Assembly: GCA_046704785.1 (NCBI GenBank)
Contig: JBJKRF010000047.1
Span: forward strand, 1 to 5,283
Reading direction: 5' to 3'
Source: JBJKRF01 sp046704785
Lineage (GTDB): Bacteria > Chloroflexota > Anaerolineae > Anaerolineales > Villigracilaceae
Length of the DNA stretch: 5,283 bases
Position 1 is the stretch's first letter; the number at the start of each line of letters is the position of its first letter. The notes under the pieces are model-generated. The model was not told the origin of the DNA. It made no database searches and saw only the letters and a list, made by a program, of their open reading frames with translations. Below are positions 1 through 5,196 of this stretch, in pieces. The translations under genes and the position numbers were made by a program.

Positions 1-219
1 ACGAGCAAGGAAGGCCGAATTTCTCGAATAGAGATACTGCTGTACAAGTGAAACGGGTGAAGCCTGTGGGAGTTGTGCAGAGAGCCGAGCCGTCTCCGGC
101 ACGAGACAGAAGAAAATCCAGCGCAAAACTTTCTGCGCTACTCTTGGTGAACCGCCGGATGCGGACCCGCATGTCCGGTGGTGTGAGAGGGAGCGGTTAG
201 CCGCCGCTCCCTACTCGAT
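1..219 (+). mobile_element. Group II intron, 3' portion (5' part outside the window)
   Basis: This is the 3' end of a bacterial group II intron in + orientation. It is identified by a foldable domain V and domain VI at 151-216 and a terminal GAT at 217-219, which matches the AY 3' boundary of these introns. Upstream, 120-125 pairs with 134-139 (AGCGCA/TGCGCT) and 89-92 pairs with 97-100 (GCCG/CGGC), consistent with structured RNA in the domain IV region. The intron-encoded reverse transcriptase, if there is one, would lie to the left of the window. A short reading frame entering from the left edge stops at 49-51, but I cannot recognise it as a reverse transcriptase end. The CGC triad of domain V points to the bacterial class C (IIC) type. 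The intron points towards the gcv operon, which is transcribed convergently. The 3' exon would begin at 220. Confidence 0.8.
151..219 (+). ncRNA. Group II intron domains V and VI with branch-point adenosine
   Basis: Domain V: 151-159 pairs with 174-182 (ACCGCCGGA with TCCGGTGGT, one G-U pair). There is a two-base bulge at 172-173, an upper stem 160-163/168-171 (TGCG/CGCA) and a four-base loop GACC. The catalytic triad position reads CGC (153-155), as in class IIC introns, instead of AGC. Two linker bases follow. Domain VI: 185-188 pairs with 212 and 214-216, leaving A213 bulged, and 189-196 pairs with 204-211 (GGGAGCGG/CCGCTCCC). A213 is the seventh base from the inferred 3' splice site, the usual spacing for the lariat branch point. 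The fold was made by hand without energy calculation, but every expected element is present. Confidence 0.82.
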
Positions 220-298
220 TTACGCATTAGTTCGCACTGTGAGCATTTCCGTGCGGATCATCTTTCCCGTTGTCGTTTTCTTGTCATACAGAGACGGG

Positions 299-330
299 GA
301 CGAGACAACACATCGTCAGGTTGTCTCGTC
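299..330 (-). terminator. Hairpin overlapping the gcvPB stop codon, possible operon 3' end
   Basis: A perfect 11-bp inverted repeat (GACGAGACAAC at 299-309, GTTGTCTCGTC at 320-330) closes a 10-base loop that contains the gcvPB stop codon (316-318). In the minus-strand transcript the hairpin forms from the last gcvPB codons and the first bases after the stop. No U tract follows on either strand, so this is not a canonical intrinsic terminator. It may stabilise the mRNA 3' end or work with Rho. The structure is clear but its function is inferred. Confidence 0.4.
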
Positions 331-1839
331 GTCTTCCGGCAGCCAACAACATAGCACCAACTCGCGGGCGGCGCGCACCTCGTCGAGACGGCCAAATGGC
401 GTTTCGTGAGGCGCGTTCTTGATCTGTTCGGGGTCGACCCGGGCTTCTTCGGCAATCTTGAGCAGCGCGTCGGCAAAGGCGTCCAGCGTGTCTTTGTTCT
501 CCGTTTCGGTCGGTTCGATCATAAGCGCCTCACGGACGATCAGCGGGAAGTAGTTTGTCGGCGGGTGGAAGTTGTAGTCCATCAGTCGCTTGGAAATGTC
601 CAACGCGCGGACGTCCGTCCCCTCCACACGGCCTTCCATGACGAACTCGTGCATGCAGGTGCGGTTGAAAGGAATGCGATATTCCTTTTCCAGGCGCGCT
701 TTCAGATAGTTGGCGTTCAACACGGCATAGTTGGCAATCTGGCGCAGCCCGTCTGCGCCGTGCATGGCGATGTAGGTGTAGGCGCGCACCAGCCCGCCGC
801 CGAAGTGCCCGTGAAAGGCTTTCATGCGCCCAATGCTCTTCGCCGGGACGGTGTAACCGTAGAGCGGCGGCTCGTCGTCGGTGGCTTCTTCCACAATGCC
901 GACCAGCGGCGCAGGCAGGAAATCCGCCAGGCGTTCGCTGACGCCCACCGGGCCACAGCCCGGCCCGCCCCCGCCGTGCGGCACCGAAAAGGTCTTGTGC
1001 AGGTTGAAGTGCATCAGGTCGAACCCCAGGTCGCCGGGGCGCACGATGCCCAGCAATGCGTTCAGGTTGGCGCCGTCGCCGTACATCAACCCGCCACAGC
1101 CATGCACGAGCGCGATCACTTCCTCGATGTGTTCGTCGAACAGGCCTAGCGTGTTGGGATTGGTCAGCATCATACCCAGCACGGTCTCATCGCAGGCGAC
1201 CTTCAGCGCCTCCAGGTCTACATTGCCGCGCACGTCGGACGGAATCTGCATGATTTGCAGGCCCAACATGCCCGCAGAAGCCGGGTTGGTGCCGTGGGCC
1301 GAATCGGGGATGAGAATCTTGACGCGCTGTTCGTCGCCATGTGAGCGATGGTAGGCGCGCATCATCAGTACGCCGGTAAACTCGCCCTGCGCCCCCGCTG
1401 CCGGTTGCAGCGTTACCGCTGCGAAACCGCTGATTTCCTTCAGCCACTCCTGCATCTCCATCATCAACGCCAGATTGCCCTGTACGGTCTCGATGGGCTG
1501 TAGCGGATGCGTGTGCAGGAAGCCGGGCAGGCGACAGGTCTCCTCGTCGATTTTGGGATTGTATTTCATGGTGCACGAGCCCAGCGGGTAGAAACCGCCA
1601 TCGACGCTGTAATTGAGCTTGGACAGGTGCATGTAATGGCGCACCACATCCACTTCGGCCAGCTCGGGCAGCGGCAGCTCGTCGCGCAGCAAAGCAGCTT
1701 CCGGCAGGTCGTAGTGTGGCACATCTGAGGCCGGGAAGGTCACGCCCGTGCGGCCCGGTGACGACAAATCGAAGAGAGTCGGCTCGCTGTGGTCGGTCTG
1801 CGCAGCCAGACTCGGAAAAGCTGTCAGCGAATCAGCCAT
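316..1839 (-). CDS. gcvPB: Glycine dehydrogenase (decarboxylating) subunit 2, GcvPB
   Basis: This is the PLP-binding half of the two-subunit P-protein of the glycine cleavage system. With GcvPA it decarboxylates glycine in the cytoplasm and transfers the aminomethyl group to lipoylated GcvH. The 507-residue protein is close to the usual length for split GcvPB. Visible family motifs are PLGSCTMKYNPK (about 85-96), GAQGEFTG (149-156), PDSAHGTNPAS (178-188), YGDGANLNALLG (253-264) and MHFNLHKTFSVPHGGGGPG (276-294). K282 in LHKTF is the expected Schiff-base lysine. The end RLDEVRAARELVL is typical, followed by a short acidic tail. The ATG at 1839 has an AGAGG-type ribosome binding site at 1846-1850 with a 6-base spacer, and no other in-frame ATG occurs before residue 70. 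The gene overlaps the end of gcvPA by 8 bases, which suggests translational coupling of the two P subunits. No frameshift or missing catalytic residue is visible. Confidence 0.97.
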   Translation of the reverse strand: MADSLTAFPSLAAQTDHSEPTLFDLSSPGRTGVTFPASDVPHYDLPEAALLRDELPLPELAEVDVVRHYMHLSKLNYSVDGGFYPLGSCTMKYNPKIDEETCRLPGFLHTHPLQPIETVQGNLALMMEMQEWLKEISGFAAVTLQPAAGAQGEFTGVLMMRAYHRSHGDEQRVKILIPDSAHGTNPASAGMLGLQIMQIPSDVRGNVDLEALKVACDETVLGMMLTNPNTLGLFDEHIEEVIALVHGCGGLMYGDGANLNALLGIVRPGDLGFDLMHFNLHKTFSVPHGGGGPGCGPVGVSERLADFLPAPLVGIVEEATDDEPPLYGYTVPAKSIGRMKAFHGHFGGGLVRAYTYIAMHGADGLRQIANYAVLNANYLKARLEKEYRIPFNRTCMHEFVMEGRVEGTDVRALDISKRLMDYNFHPPTNYFPLIVREALMIEPTETENKDTLDAFADALLKIAEEARVDPEQIKNAPHETPFGRLDEVRAARELVLCCWLPEDDETT

Positions 1840-3187
1840 GGGGCGCCTCTTTCAAAACGTCGACCAGCAGGTCGATCTCTTCCCTGGTATTCATCTCGGT
1901 GACGGCGATGAGCATGTGATTCTGGAGCGACGGGTAGGCCTGCCCCAGGTCGTATCCACCCAGGATGCCGTGTTCGAGCAGGTGGGCGTTGATCTCGCTG
2001 ACGGGTTTGGGACAGCACAGAACGAACTCGTGGAAGAAGGGCTGGTCGAAGCACAAGCGGTAGCCCTCGATCTGACCCAGTTGCTCGGCAGCGTAATGGG
2101 CTTTCTGATAGCACAACGTTGCTACCTGCCGCATGCCGCTCTTGCCCAGCACCGACAGGTACGCTGCCGAAGCCAGCGCCAGCAAACTCTGGTTGGTGCA
2201 AATGTTCGAGGTGGCCCGCTCGCGTTTGATGTGCTGTTCGCGCGCGGTCAGGGTCAACACATAGGCTTTCTGGCCGCGCGAATCACGCGTCTCGCCCACC
2301 AGGCGTCCGGCCATCTTGTGGACGTGTGTTTTGCGGGTGGCGAAGAAACCCAGGTATGGGCCGCCAAACCATAACGGAATGCCCAGCGGCTGCCCCTCGC
2401 CGACGACGATATCGGCGCCCATCGCGCCGGGAGTCTTCAGCAGCCCCAGCGCCGTCGGGTTGGCGACCACGCAAACCAGTGCGCCCTGAGCATGGGCCGT
2501 CTCGATCAGTTGGCTGTGGTCGAAGATGCGCCCGAAGAAATCGGGGTACTGGACGATGACCAGGGCGGTATCCGCATCGATCAACGGGATCAAAGCGGCG
2601 GGGGAGGCGTCTGCGTTGGATTCCATCTCATCGCCCAGCACGTCCAGTTCCATCCCCTGCGTATACGTGCGGACGGTCTCGCGATACTGCGGATGAACGC
2701 CGGACGAAACGAGCACCTTGCGGCGTTTGCCCCGGAAGTTGGCGAAGGCCAGGTTGACGGCTTCCGCCGTGGCGGTGGCGCCGTCGTAGTGCGAGGCGTT
2801 GGAAACTTCCATGCCGGTCAGGGCGGCGATCAACGACTGGTACTCGAAGATGGCCTGCAACGTGCCTTGCGAAATCTCTGGCTGGTAGGGAGTATAAGCG
2901 GTGTAGAACTCGCCGCGGCGGGTGATGTGATCGACGACGGCGGGAATGTAATGGTGGTATGCGCCCGCGCCGAGAAAGGAGACCAACTCGCTGCGCACGT
3001 TTTCGTTGCTGTCGGCCATCTCCTGCAAGTGTGCGGCGGCTTCCATCTCGGAGAGCGCCGGGGGAAGGTCGAGAGCGGGGAAACGATAACGCGCCGGGAC
3101 GTCATCGAACAACGCATCCAGACTCGTGACGCCGACCGTCGCGAGCATCGCGTCCCGCTCTTGTGGGGAATGTGGGATGAACGTCAT
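1832..3187 (-). CDS. gcvPA: Glycine dehydrogenase (decarboxylating) subunit 1, GcvPA
   Basis: This is the first subunit of the split P-protein. It resembles the N-terminal half of fused GcvP and forms the active site together with GcvPB. At 451 residues it matches the usual 440-450. Family motifs are visible: FLGAGAYHHYIPAVVDHI (71-88), YTPYQPEISQGTLQ (98-111), ASHYDGATATAEA (131-143), GEGQPLGIPLWFGGPYLGFF (263-282), KMAGRLVGET (291-300) and LTAREQHIKRERATSNICTN (313-332). Like other GcvPA subunits it lacks the PLP lysine, which lies in GcvPB. The ATG at 3187 is preceded by AAGGAG (3192-3197) with a 4-base spacer. The gene lies 69 bases downstream of the gcvH stop and its TGA sits just inside the start of gcvPB, so all three genes are probably one transcript. 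The reading frame is intact. Confidence 0.97.
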   Translation of the reverse strand: MTFIPHSPQERDAMLATVGVTSLDALFDDVPARYRFPALDLPPALSEMEAAAHLQEMADSNENVRSELVSFLGAGAYHHYIPAVVDHITRRGEFYTAYTPYQPEISQGTLQAIFEYQSLIAALTGMEVSNASHYDGATATAEAVNLAFANFRGKRRKVLVSSGVHPQYRETVRTYTQGMELDVLGDEMESNADASPAALIPLIDADTALVIVQYPDFFGRIFDHSQLIETAHAQGALVCVVANPTALGLLKTPGAMGADIVVGEGQPLGIPLWFGGPYLGFFATRKTHVHKMAGRLVGETRDSRGQKAYVLTLTAREQHIKRERATSNICTNQSLLALASAAYLSVLGKSGMRQVATLCYQKAHYAAEQLGQIEGYRLCFDQPFFHEFVLCCPKPVSEINAHLLEHGILGGYDLGQAYPSLQNHMLIAVTEMNTREEIDLLVDVLKEAPHG

Positions 3188-3191
3188 GGGA

Positions 3192-3197
3192 CTCCTT
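3192..3197 (-). promoter_or_regulatory. Ribosome binding site of gcvPA
   Basis: AAGGAG on the minus strand, four bases upstream of the gcvPA ATG. It fixes the start at 3187. It lies in the 69-base gcvH-gcvPA spacer, which shows no terminator. Confidence 0.75.
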
Positions 3198-3256
3198 GAG
3201 GGCTGCTCACCAATCGCTGTTCAATGGATAGTTGATCGGTAGCAGTCGTTGATGGC

Positions 3257-3634
3257 TTAGTGATTGCGGCCCGCGCAATACTGCTCGTAAGCCGCAGCAT
3301 CCATCAGCCCGGAGGGATCGCCACCCTGAATCTGGATCAACCAACCCTTTTCGTAGGGGTCGCTGTTGAGCGTCTCTGGACTGCTGGTCAGTTCGTTATT
3401 GACGGCAGCCACCGTGCCGGTGACCGGCGCATAGACTTCACCGGCCGCCTTGACCGACTCGACCGAGACGATAGCTTGTCCCGTTTCGACAGGGTCGTCG
3501 ACATCGGTTAGTATTTCGATAAAGACGATGTCGGAAAGCTGGCTTTGGGCGTAGTCGGTCAACCCGGCCTTGCCGGTAGCAGGGTCGAACCATTCGTCGC
3601 TCTTGGTATATTTCAGGTTTTGGGGCGTATTCAT
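3257..3634 (-). CDS. gcvH: Glycine cleavage system H protein, GcvH
   Basis: This is the lipoyl carrier protein that shuttles the aminomethyl intermediate from the P-protein to the T-protein and is reoxidised by the L-protein. The 125-residue product has the family's usual length and opens with the typical NLKYTKSDEWFDP segment. The lipoylation motif ESVKA places the modified lysine at residue 62, followed by AAGEVYAPVTGTVAAVN (63-79). SDPYEKGWLIQI (91-102) is the conserved region near the C-terminus. An upstream in-frame ATG at 3670 would add 12 residues, but it starts inside the U tract of the riboswitch terminator and lacks a ribosome binding site. The ATG at 3634 has AGAGGA (3641-3646) with a 6-base spacer. 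This is the first gene of the operon and lies directly behind the glycine riboswitch. Confidence 0.96.
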   Translation of the reverse strand: MNTPQNLKYTKSDEWFDPATGKAGLTDYAQSQLSDIVFIEILTDVDDPVETGQAIVSVESVKAAGEVYAPVTGTVAAVNNELTSSPETLNSDPYEKGWLIQIQGGDPSGLMDAAAYEQYCAGRNH

Positions 3635-3640
3635 GAAGGC

Positions 3641-3646
3641 TCCTCT
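3641..3646 (-). promoter_or_regulatory. Ribosome binding site of gcvH
   Basis: AGAGGA on the minus strand, six bases upstream of the ATG at 3634. It decides this start over the in-frame ATG at 3670 and lies downstream of the riboswitch terminator, so translation of gcvH requires readthrough. Confidence 0.75.
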
Positions 3647-3668
3647 TTGGGGAAATAGGGATAAACGC

Positions 3669-3697
3669 AAAAAAGGCGCACGAATTCATCGTGCGCC
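3669..3697 (-). terminator. Intrinsic terminator of the glycine riboswitch (expression platform)
   Basis: A perfect 9-bp stem (minus-strand GGCGCACGA at 3697-3689 with TCGTGCGCC at 3683-3675) and a five-base loop are followed by six U residues (3674-3669). The terminator sits directly behind aptamer 2 and 35 bases before the gcvH start. The last strand of aptamer 2 P1 (3702-3698, CAGAG) abuts the stem, and 3701-3698 could otherwise pair weakly with the first four U residues. Ligand-stabilised P1 would therefore compete with the base of the terminator. This fits an ON switch that reads through when glycine binds; the exact antitermination pairing is inferred. Confidence 0.85.
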
Positions 3698-3898
3698 CTC
3701 TGTAGTTTGACCTGAGAGATTCGCCCCGTGTTTCCACGCTGCGGGCTTGCCCCTTCGGTGTTCCTCAAGAGGAACTTTCCAGAGAATGTCAGAACAGGGT
3801 CCTTTTGCCTGAGAGTTTCGCCCGCGCGCGCCCGCTACGGACTTGCCCCTTCGGCGCCTCCTTCGATCTGGAGGTCTCTTCCCTGCTCTATCTCCATT
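3698..3898 (-). ncRNA. Tandem glycine riboswitch (two aptamers)
   Basis: Two glycine aptamers lie in series in the gcvH leader. Both carry the conserved core CCGAAGGGGCAAG (minus strand of 3842-3854 and 3746-3758, identical in all 13 bases) and the conserved CTCTCAGG (3815-3808 and 3718-3711). Aptamer 1 is closed by P1 AGCAGGG/CCCTGTT (3887-3881 with 3799-3793). Aptamer 2 is closed by P1 CTCTG/CAGAG (3784-3780 with 3702-3698) and has a strong P2 hairpin at 3760-3775. Leader AATG (3898-3895) can pair with linker CATT (3788-3785), flanked by GA and TGA, as expected for the leader-linker kink-turn of tandem glycine riboswitches. Known members mostly activate glycine-cleavage operons when glycine is high. 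Position upstream of gcvH and the adjacent terminator agree with that role. Confidence 0.95.
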
Positions 3899-3924
3899 GT
3901 ACTTTCATTCAATAAGGATGAAAA
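3896..3924 (-). promoter_or_regulatory. Candidate sigma-70-type promoter of the gcv operon
   Basis: On the minus strand, TACAAT (3901-3896, five of six matches to the -10 consensus) lies 17 bases downstream of TTTTCA (3924-3919, four of six to the -35 consensus). An A-rich tract is found upstream at about 3936-3942. Transcription would start near 3889, just before aptamer 1 P1. This would leave out the leader half of the kink-turn, which argues against the assignment or means that the kink-turn does not form. No better pair was found between the riboswitch and the upstream gene. Confidence 0.4.
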
Positions 3925-3958
3925 GGACGAATCTCTTTTTTTAGAATTTACCGGAGAA

Positions 3959-4408
3959 TTAGCCTTCCAAAGTGCCGCGCAGCCAATCCCCGATAAGCCA
4001 GTACTTGAAGTCCAGGCCTTGCGAGCTATCCACGGCACCAATCACGCCGTAGACCAGCGCTGCCAGTGGCATGACCAGGAAAACCGGCGTCAGGATGCAG
4101 GCGAGTGGGATGAGCAGGACTCCGATCAGCACAGCGGATAATATGCCCGTGATGGCCCACATTATACCGATCAAAGCGCCGCCTGCGCCCCACCAGATCA
4201 ACTGGAACAGAAAAGCCTGCAAAGATTGATATGCGACGTAACGCGAACGGTCGCGGAACACCAGGTAGATAATCAGTGCGGCGATCACGCCTGCAAAGCC
4301 GGTTACCAGGTTCAATAATACGCTCAGGTGCGCCAGCATAGCCCAGGTGCGTTCTTCCGAAGCGGAGAGCGGCCGGTGCGCAGGAATAGAAGAAACATCA
4401 ATTGTCAT
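3959..4408 (-). CDS. DUF4870 (Tic20-like) small membrane protein, 149 aa
   Basis: The product is a predicted inner-membrane protein of unknown function. A short polar N-terminus (1-18) is followed by three hydrophobic stretches at about 22-50, 62-93 and 94-125. The pattern resembles DUF4870/Tic20-like proteins: EERTWAMLAHLS at the start of the first helix, FRDRSRYVAYQSLQAFLFQL (51-70) as the conserved loop leading into helix 2, and a C-terminal YWLIGDWLR (136-144). The length is typical. The ATG at 4408 has GAGG at 4414-4417 with a 5-base spacer. The stop lies about 60 bases from the riboswitch, with no clear terminator between them, so some readthrough into the gcv leader is possible. No link to glycine metabolism can be read from the sequence. 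Confidence 0.85.
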   Translation of the reverse strand: MTIDVSSIPAHRPLSASEERTWAMLAHLSVLLNLVTGFAGVIAALIIYLVFRDRSRYVAYQSLQAFLFQLIWWGAGGALIGIMWAITGILSAVLIGVLLIPLACILTPVFLVMPLAALVYGVIGAVDSSQGLDFKYWLIGDWLRGTLEG

Positions 4409-4535
4409 TCTTGCCTCGTTTTCAATGGCCTTTTAGGGGCCGGATGATCGACACTGATTCTACGAGGCGTATTGTGAAAGGTTGCACTACTAAATGTAGG
4501 CTCAATCTGCCCTTGTGTTCCTCGATATCCCCAAT

Positions 4536-4564
4536 AAAAAAAGCCCGCGGGGGCTCCCGCAGGC
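4536..4564 (-). terminator. Intrinsic terminator behind the 110-aa DUF4870 gene
   Basis: Minus-strand GCCTGCGGG (4564-4556) pairs with CCCGCGGGC (4551-4543) around a four-base AGCC loop, giving nine pairs with one G-U. Seven U residues (4542-4536) follow. It lies 20 bases after the stop codon of the 4585-4917 gene. It probably separates that transcript from the next DUF4870 gene, which then needs its own promoter in 4409-4535. In that interval I see only a weak TAGAAT-like -10 (4462-4457) without a good -35. Confidence 0.9.
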
Positions 4565-4584
4565 TGACGAATCCGGGTTGAAAT

Positions 4585-4917
4585 TTAAGCCCAGCCTTGG
4601 TTTTTGCAGAAATTGGTGATCACAGGAATGTTGATGTATTTGCCCTGGTAGGCCTGGATGCCCCAATAGATATTCAGCAGGAACCCGAGGATACCGACGC
4701 AGGCGCCGATAATGACAAAGCTTAGGATGAAGCTCAAGACCCACAAAATGACGCCCCAGACCAGAGCCTGCATGTTATGTGCCTTGATGAACGGGCGGTC
4801 CTTTTTGCCTTCGATCAGCAGAAGGATGATCGGTACGATGGGCGTAAAGATGTACGCCAACAGTGCCCATAGCTTATCATCACTGGTAATTTCAGTATTC
4901 ATTTGTTGGTCAGTCAT
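4585..4917 (-). CDS. DUF4870 (Tic20-like) small membrane protein, 110 aa
   Basis: The product is a short predicted membrane protein of unknown function. A polar N-terminus (1-15) is followed by DDKLWALLAYIFTPIVPIIL, forming the first membrane segment (about 16-36). The conserved polar loop EGKKDRPFIKAHNMQAL (36-52) follows, then one long hydrophobic region (about 50-90) that can form two helices. The end reads GKYINIPVITNFCKNQGW. The layout of helix, loop with FxxxHxxQAL, and helices matches DUF4870/Tic20-like proteins, as in the neighbouring gene at 3959-4408, but the two sequences differ greatly. The ATG at 4917 has AGGAG (4926-4930) with an 8-base spacer; Met6 is a weaker alternative. It has its own promoter upstream and an intrinsic terminator downstream, so it is probably a single-gene transcript. 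Confidence 0.88.
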   Translation of the reverse strand: MTDQQMNTEITSDDKLWALLAYIFTPIVPIILLLIEGKKDRPFIKAHNMQALVWGVILWVLSFILSFVIIGACVGILGFLLNIYWGIQAYQGKYINIPVITNFCKNQGWA

Positions 4918-4950
4918 GTGTTCATCTCCTCTGAAATGTGAGTATGGTTG

Positions 4951-4979
4951 ATTTTACAATTAATCCGCATAAAAAGCAA
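4951..4979 (-). promoter_or_regulatory. Candidate promoter of the 110-aa DUF4870 gene
   Basis: Minus-strand TAAAAT (4956-4951, five of six matches to -10) is preceded at a 17-base spacing by TTGCTT (4979-4974, three of six to -35, with the key TTG). The predicted start near 4944 gives a leader of about 27 bases containing the AGGAG ribosome binding site. Spacing and position are good and the -35 is weak. Confidence 0.5.
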
Positions 4980-5196
4980 TCGCCCCTCGAAAGTTGGGTG
5001 TGGGCGGAAATTTTGGGGAATTTGTTCAAAGCAGGTCGGCCATGTTTTCGTCGCCATTATTTTGCACCACACAAAATGCAGGCGCTTTGCCAAAAATCGC
5101 CGATATTGCCCGGATATGGGGGATAGATTCAAATAATTCAGAGGAAGCACGCCATTTCTGTCTTAGTCAGTATCATCTTGCACATTAACAACATAG
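4980..5196. other. Intergenic stretch without a supported gene
   Basis: Between the DUF4870 promoter and the transposase fragment I see no gene with a ribosome binding site or recognisable product. Short frames on both strands lack family features. From 5159 the + strand starts with TGTCTTAGTCAGTATC and may be the terminal region of the insertion sequence whose transposase ends at 5197. This cannot be confirmed without the other end of the element. Confidence 0.4.

Noticed and set aside
3..200. Plus-strand frame open from the left edge to 200
   Set aside because: It runs through domain V and into domain VI of the group II intron. The arginine-rich translation shows no reverse transcriptase or maturase motif, so openness is probably chance.
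233..255. CGCAC/GTGCG inverted repeat in the 3' exon of the intron
   Set aside because: It has only five pairs with a 13-base loop and no U tract, so it is too weak to call a terminator or site.
406..1149. 247-codon plus-strand open frame
   Set aside because: It lies entirely antisense to gcvPB, whose protein motifs are unambiguous. The frame stays open because of the G+C-rich codon pattern, and its translation shows no family feature.
1748..2374. 208-codon plus-strand open frame across the gcvPB-gcvPA junction
   Set aside because: It is antisense to two well-supported genes, with no ribosome binding site and no domain.
2492..3199. 235-codon plus-strand open frame
   Set aside because: It is antisense to gcvPA and is a composition shadow with low-complexity V/G/H-rich translation and no recognisable domain.
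3635..3670. Upstream in-frame ATG extending GcvH by 12 residues
   Set aside because: It starts in the U tract of the riboswitch terminator, has no ribosome binding site, and the extra residues do not match the family N-terminus.
3728..4141. 137-codon plus-strand open frame
   Set aside because: It runs antisense through the riboswitch and into the 149-aa membrane-protein gene; the conserved RNA explains the sequence.
4427..4441. GGCC...GGCC repeat upstream of the 149-aa gene
   Set aside because: A four-base palindromic pairing with no associated signal is expected by chance.
4914..5150. 78-codon minus-strand open frame upstream of the 110-aa gene
   Set aside because: It has no convincing ribosome binding site, no recognisable domain, and it covers the promoter and ribosome binding site of the next gene.
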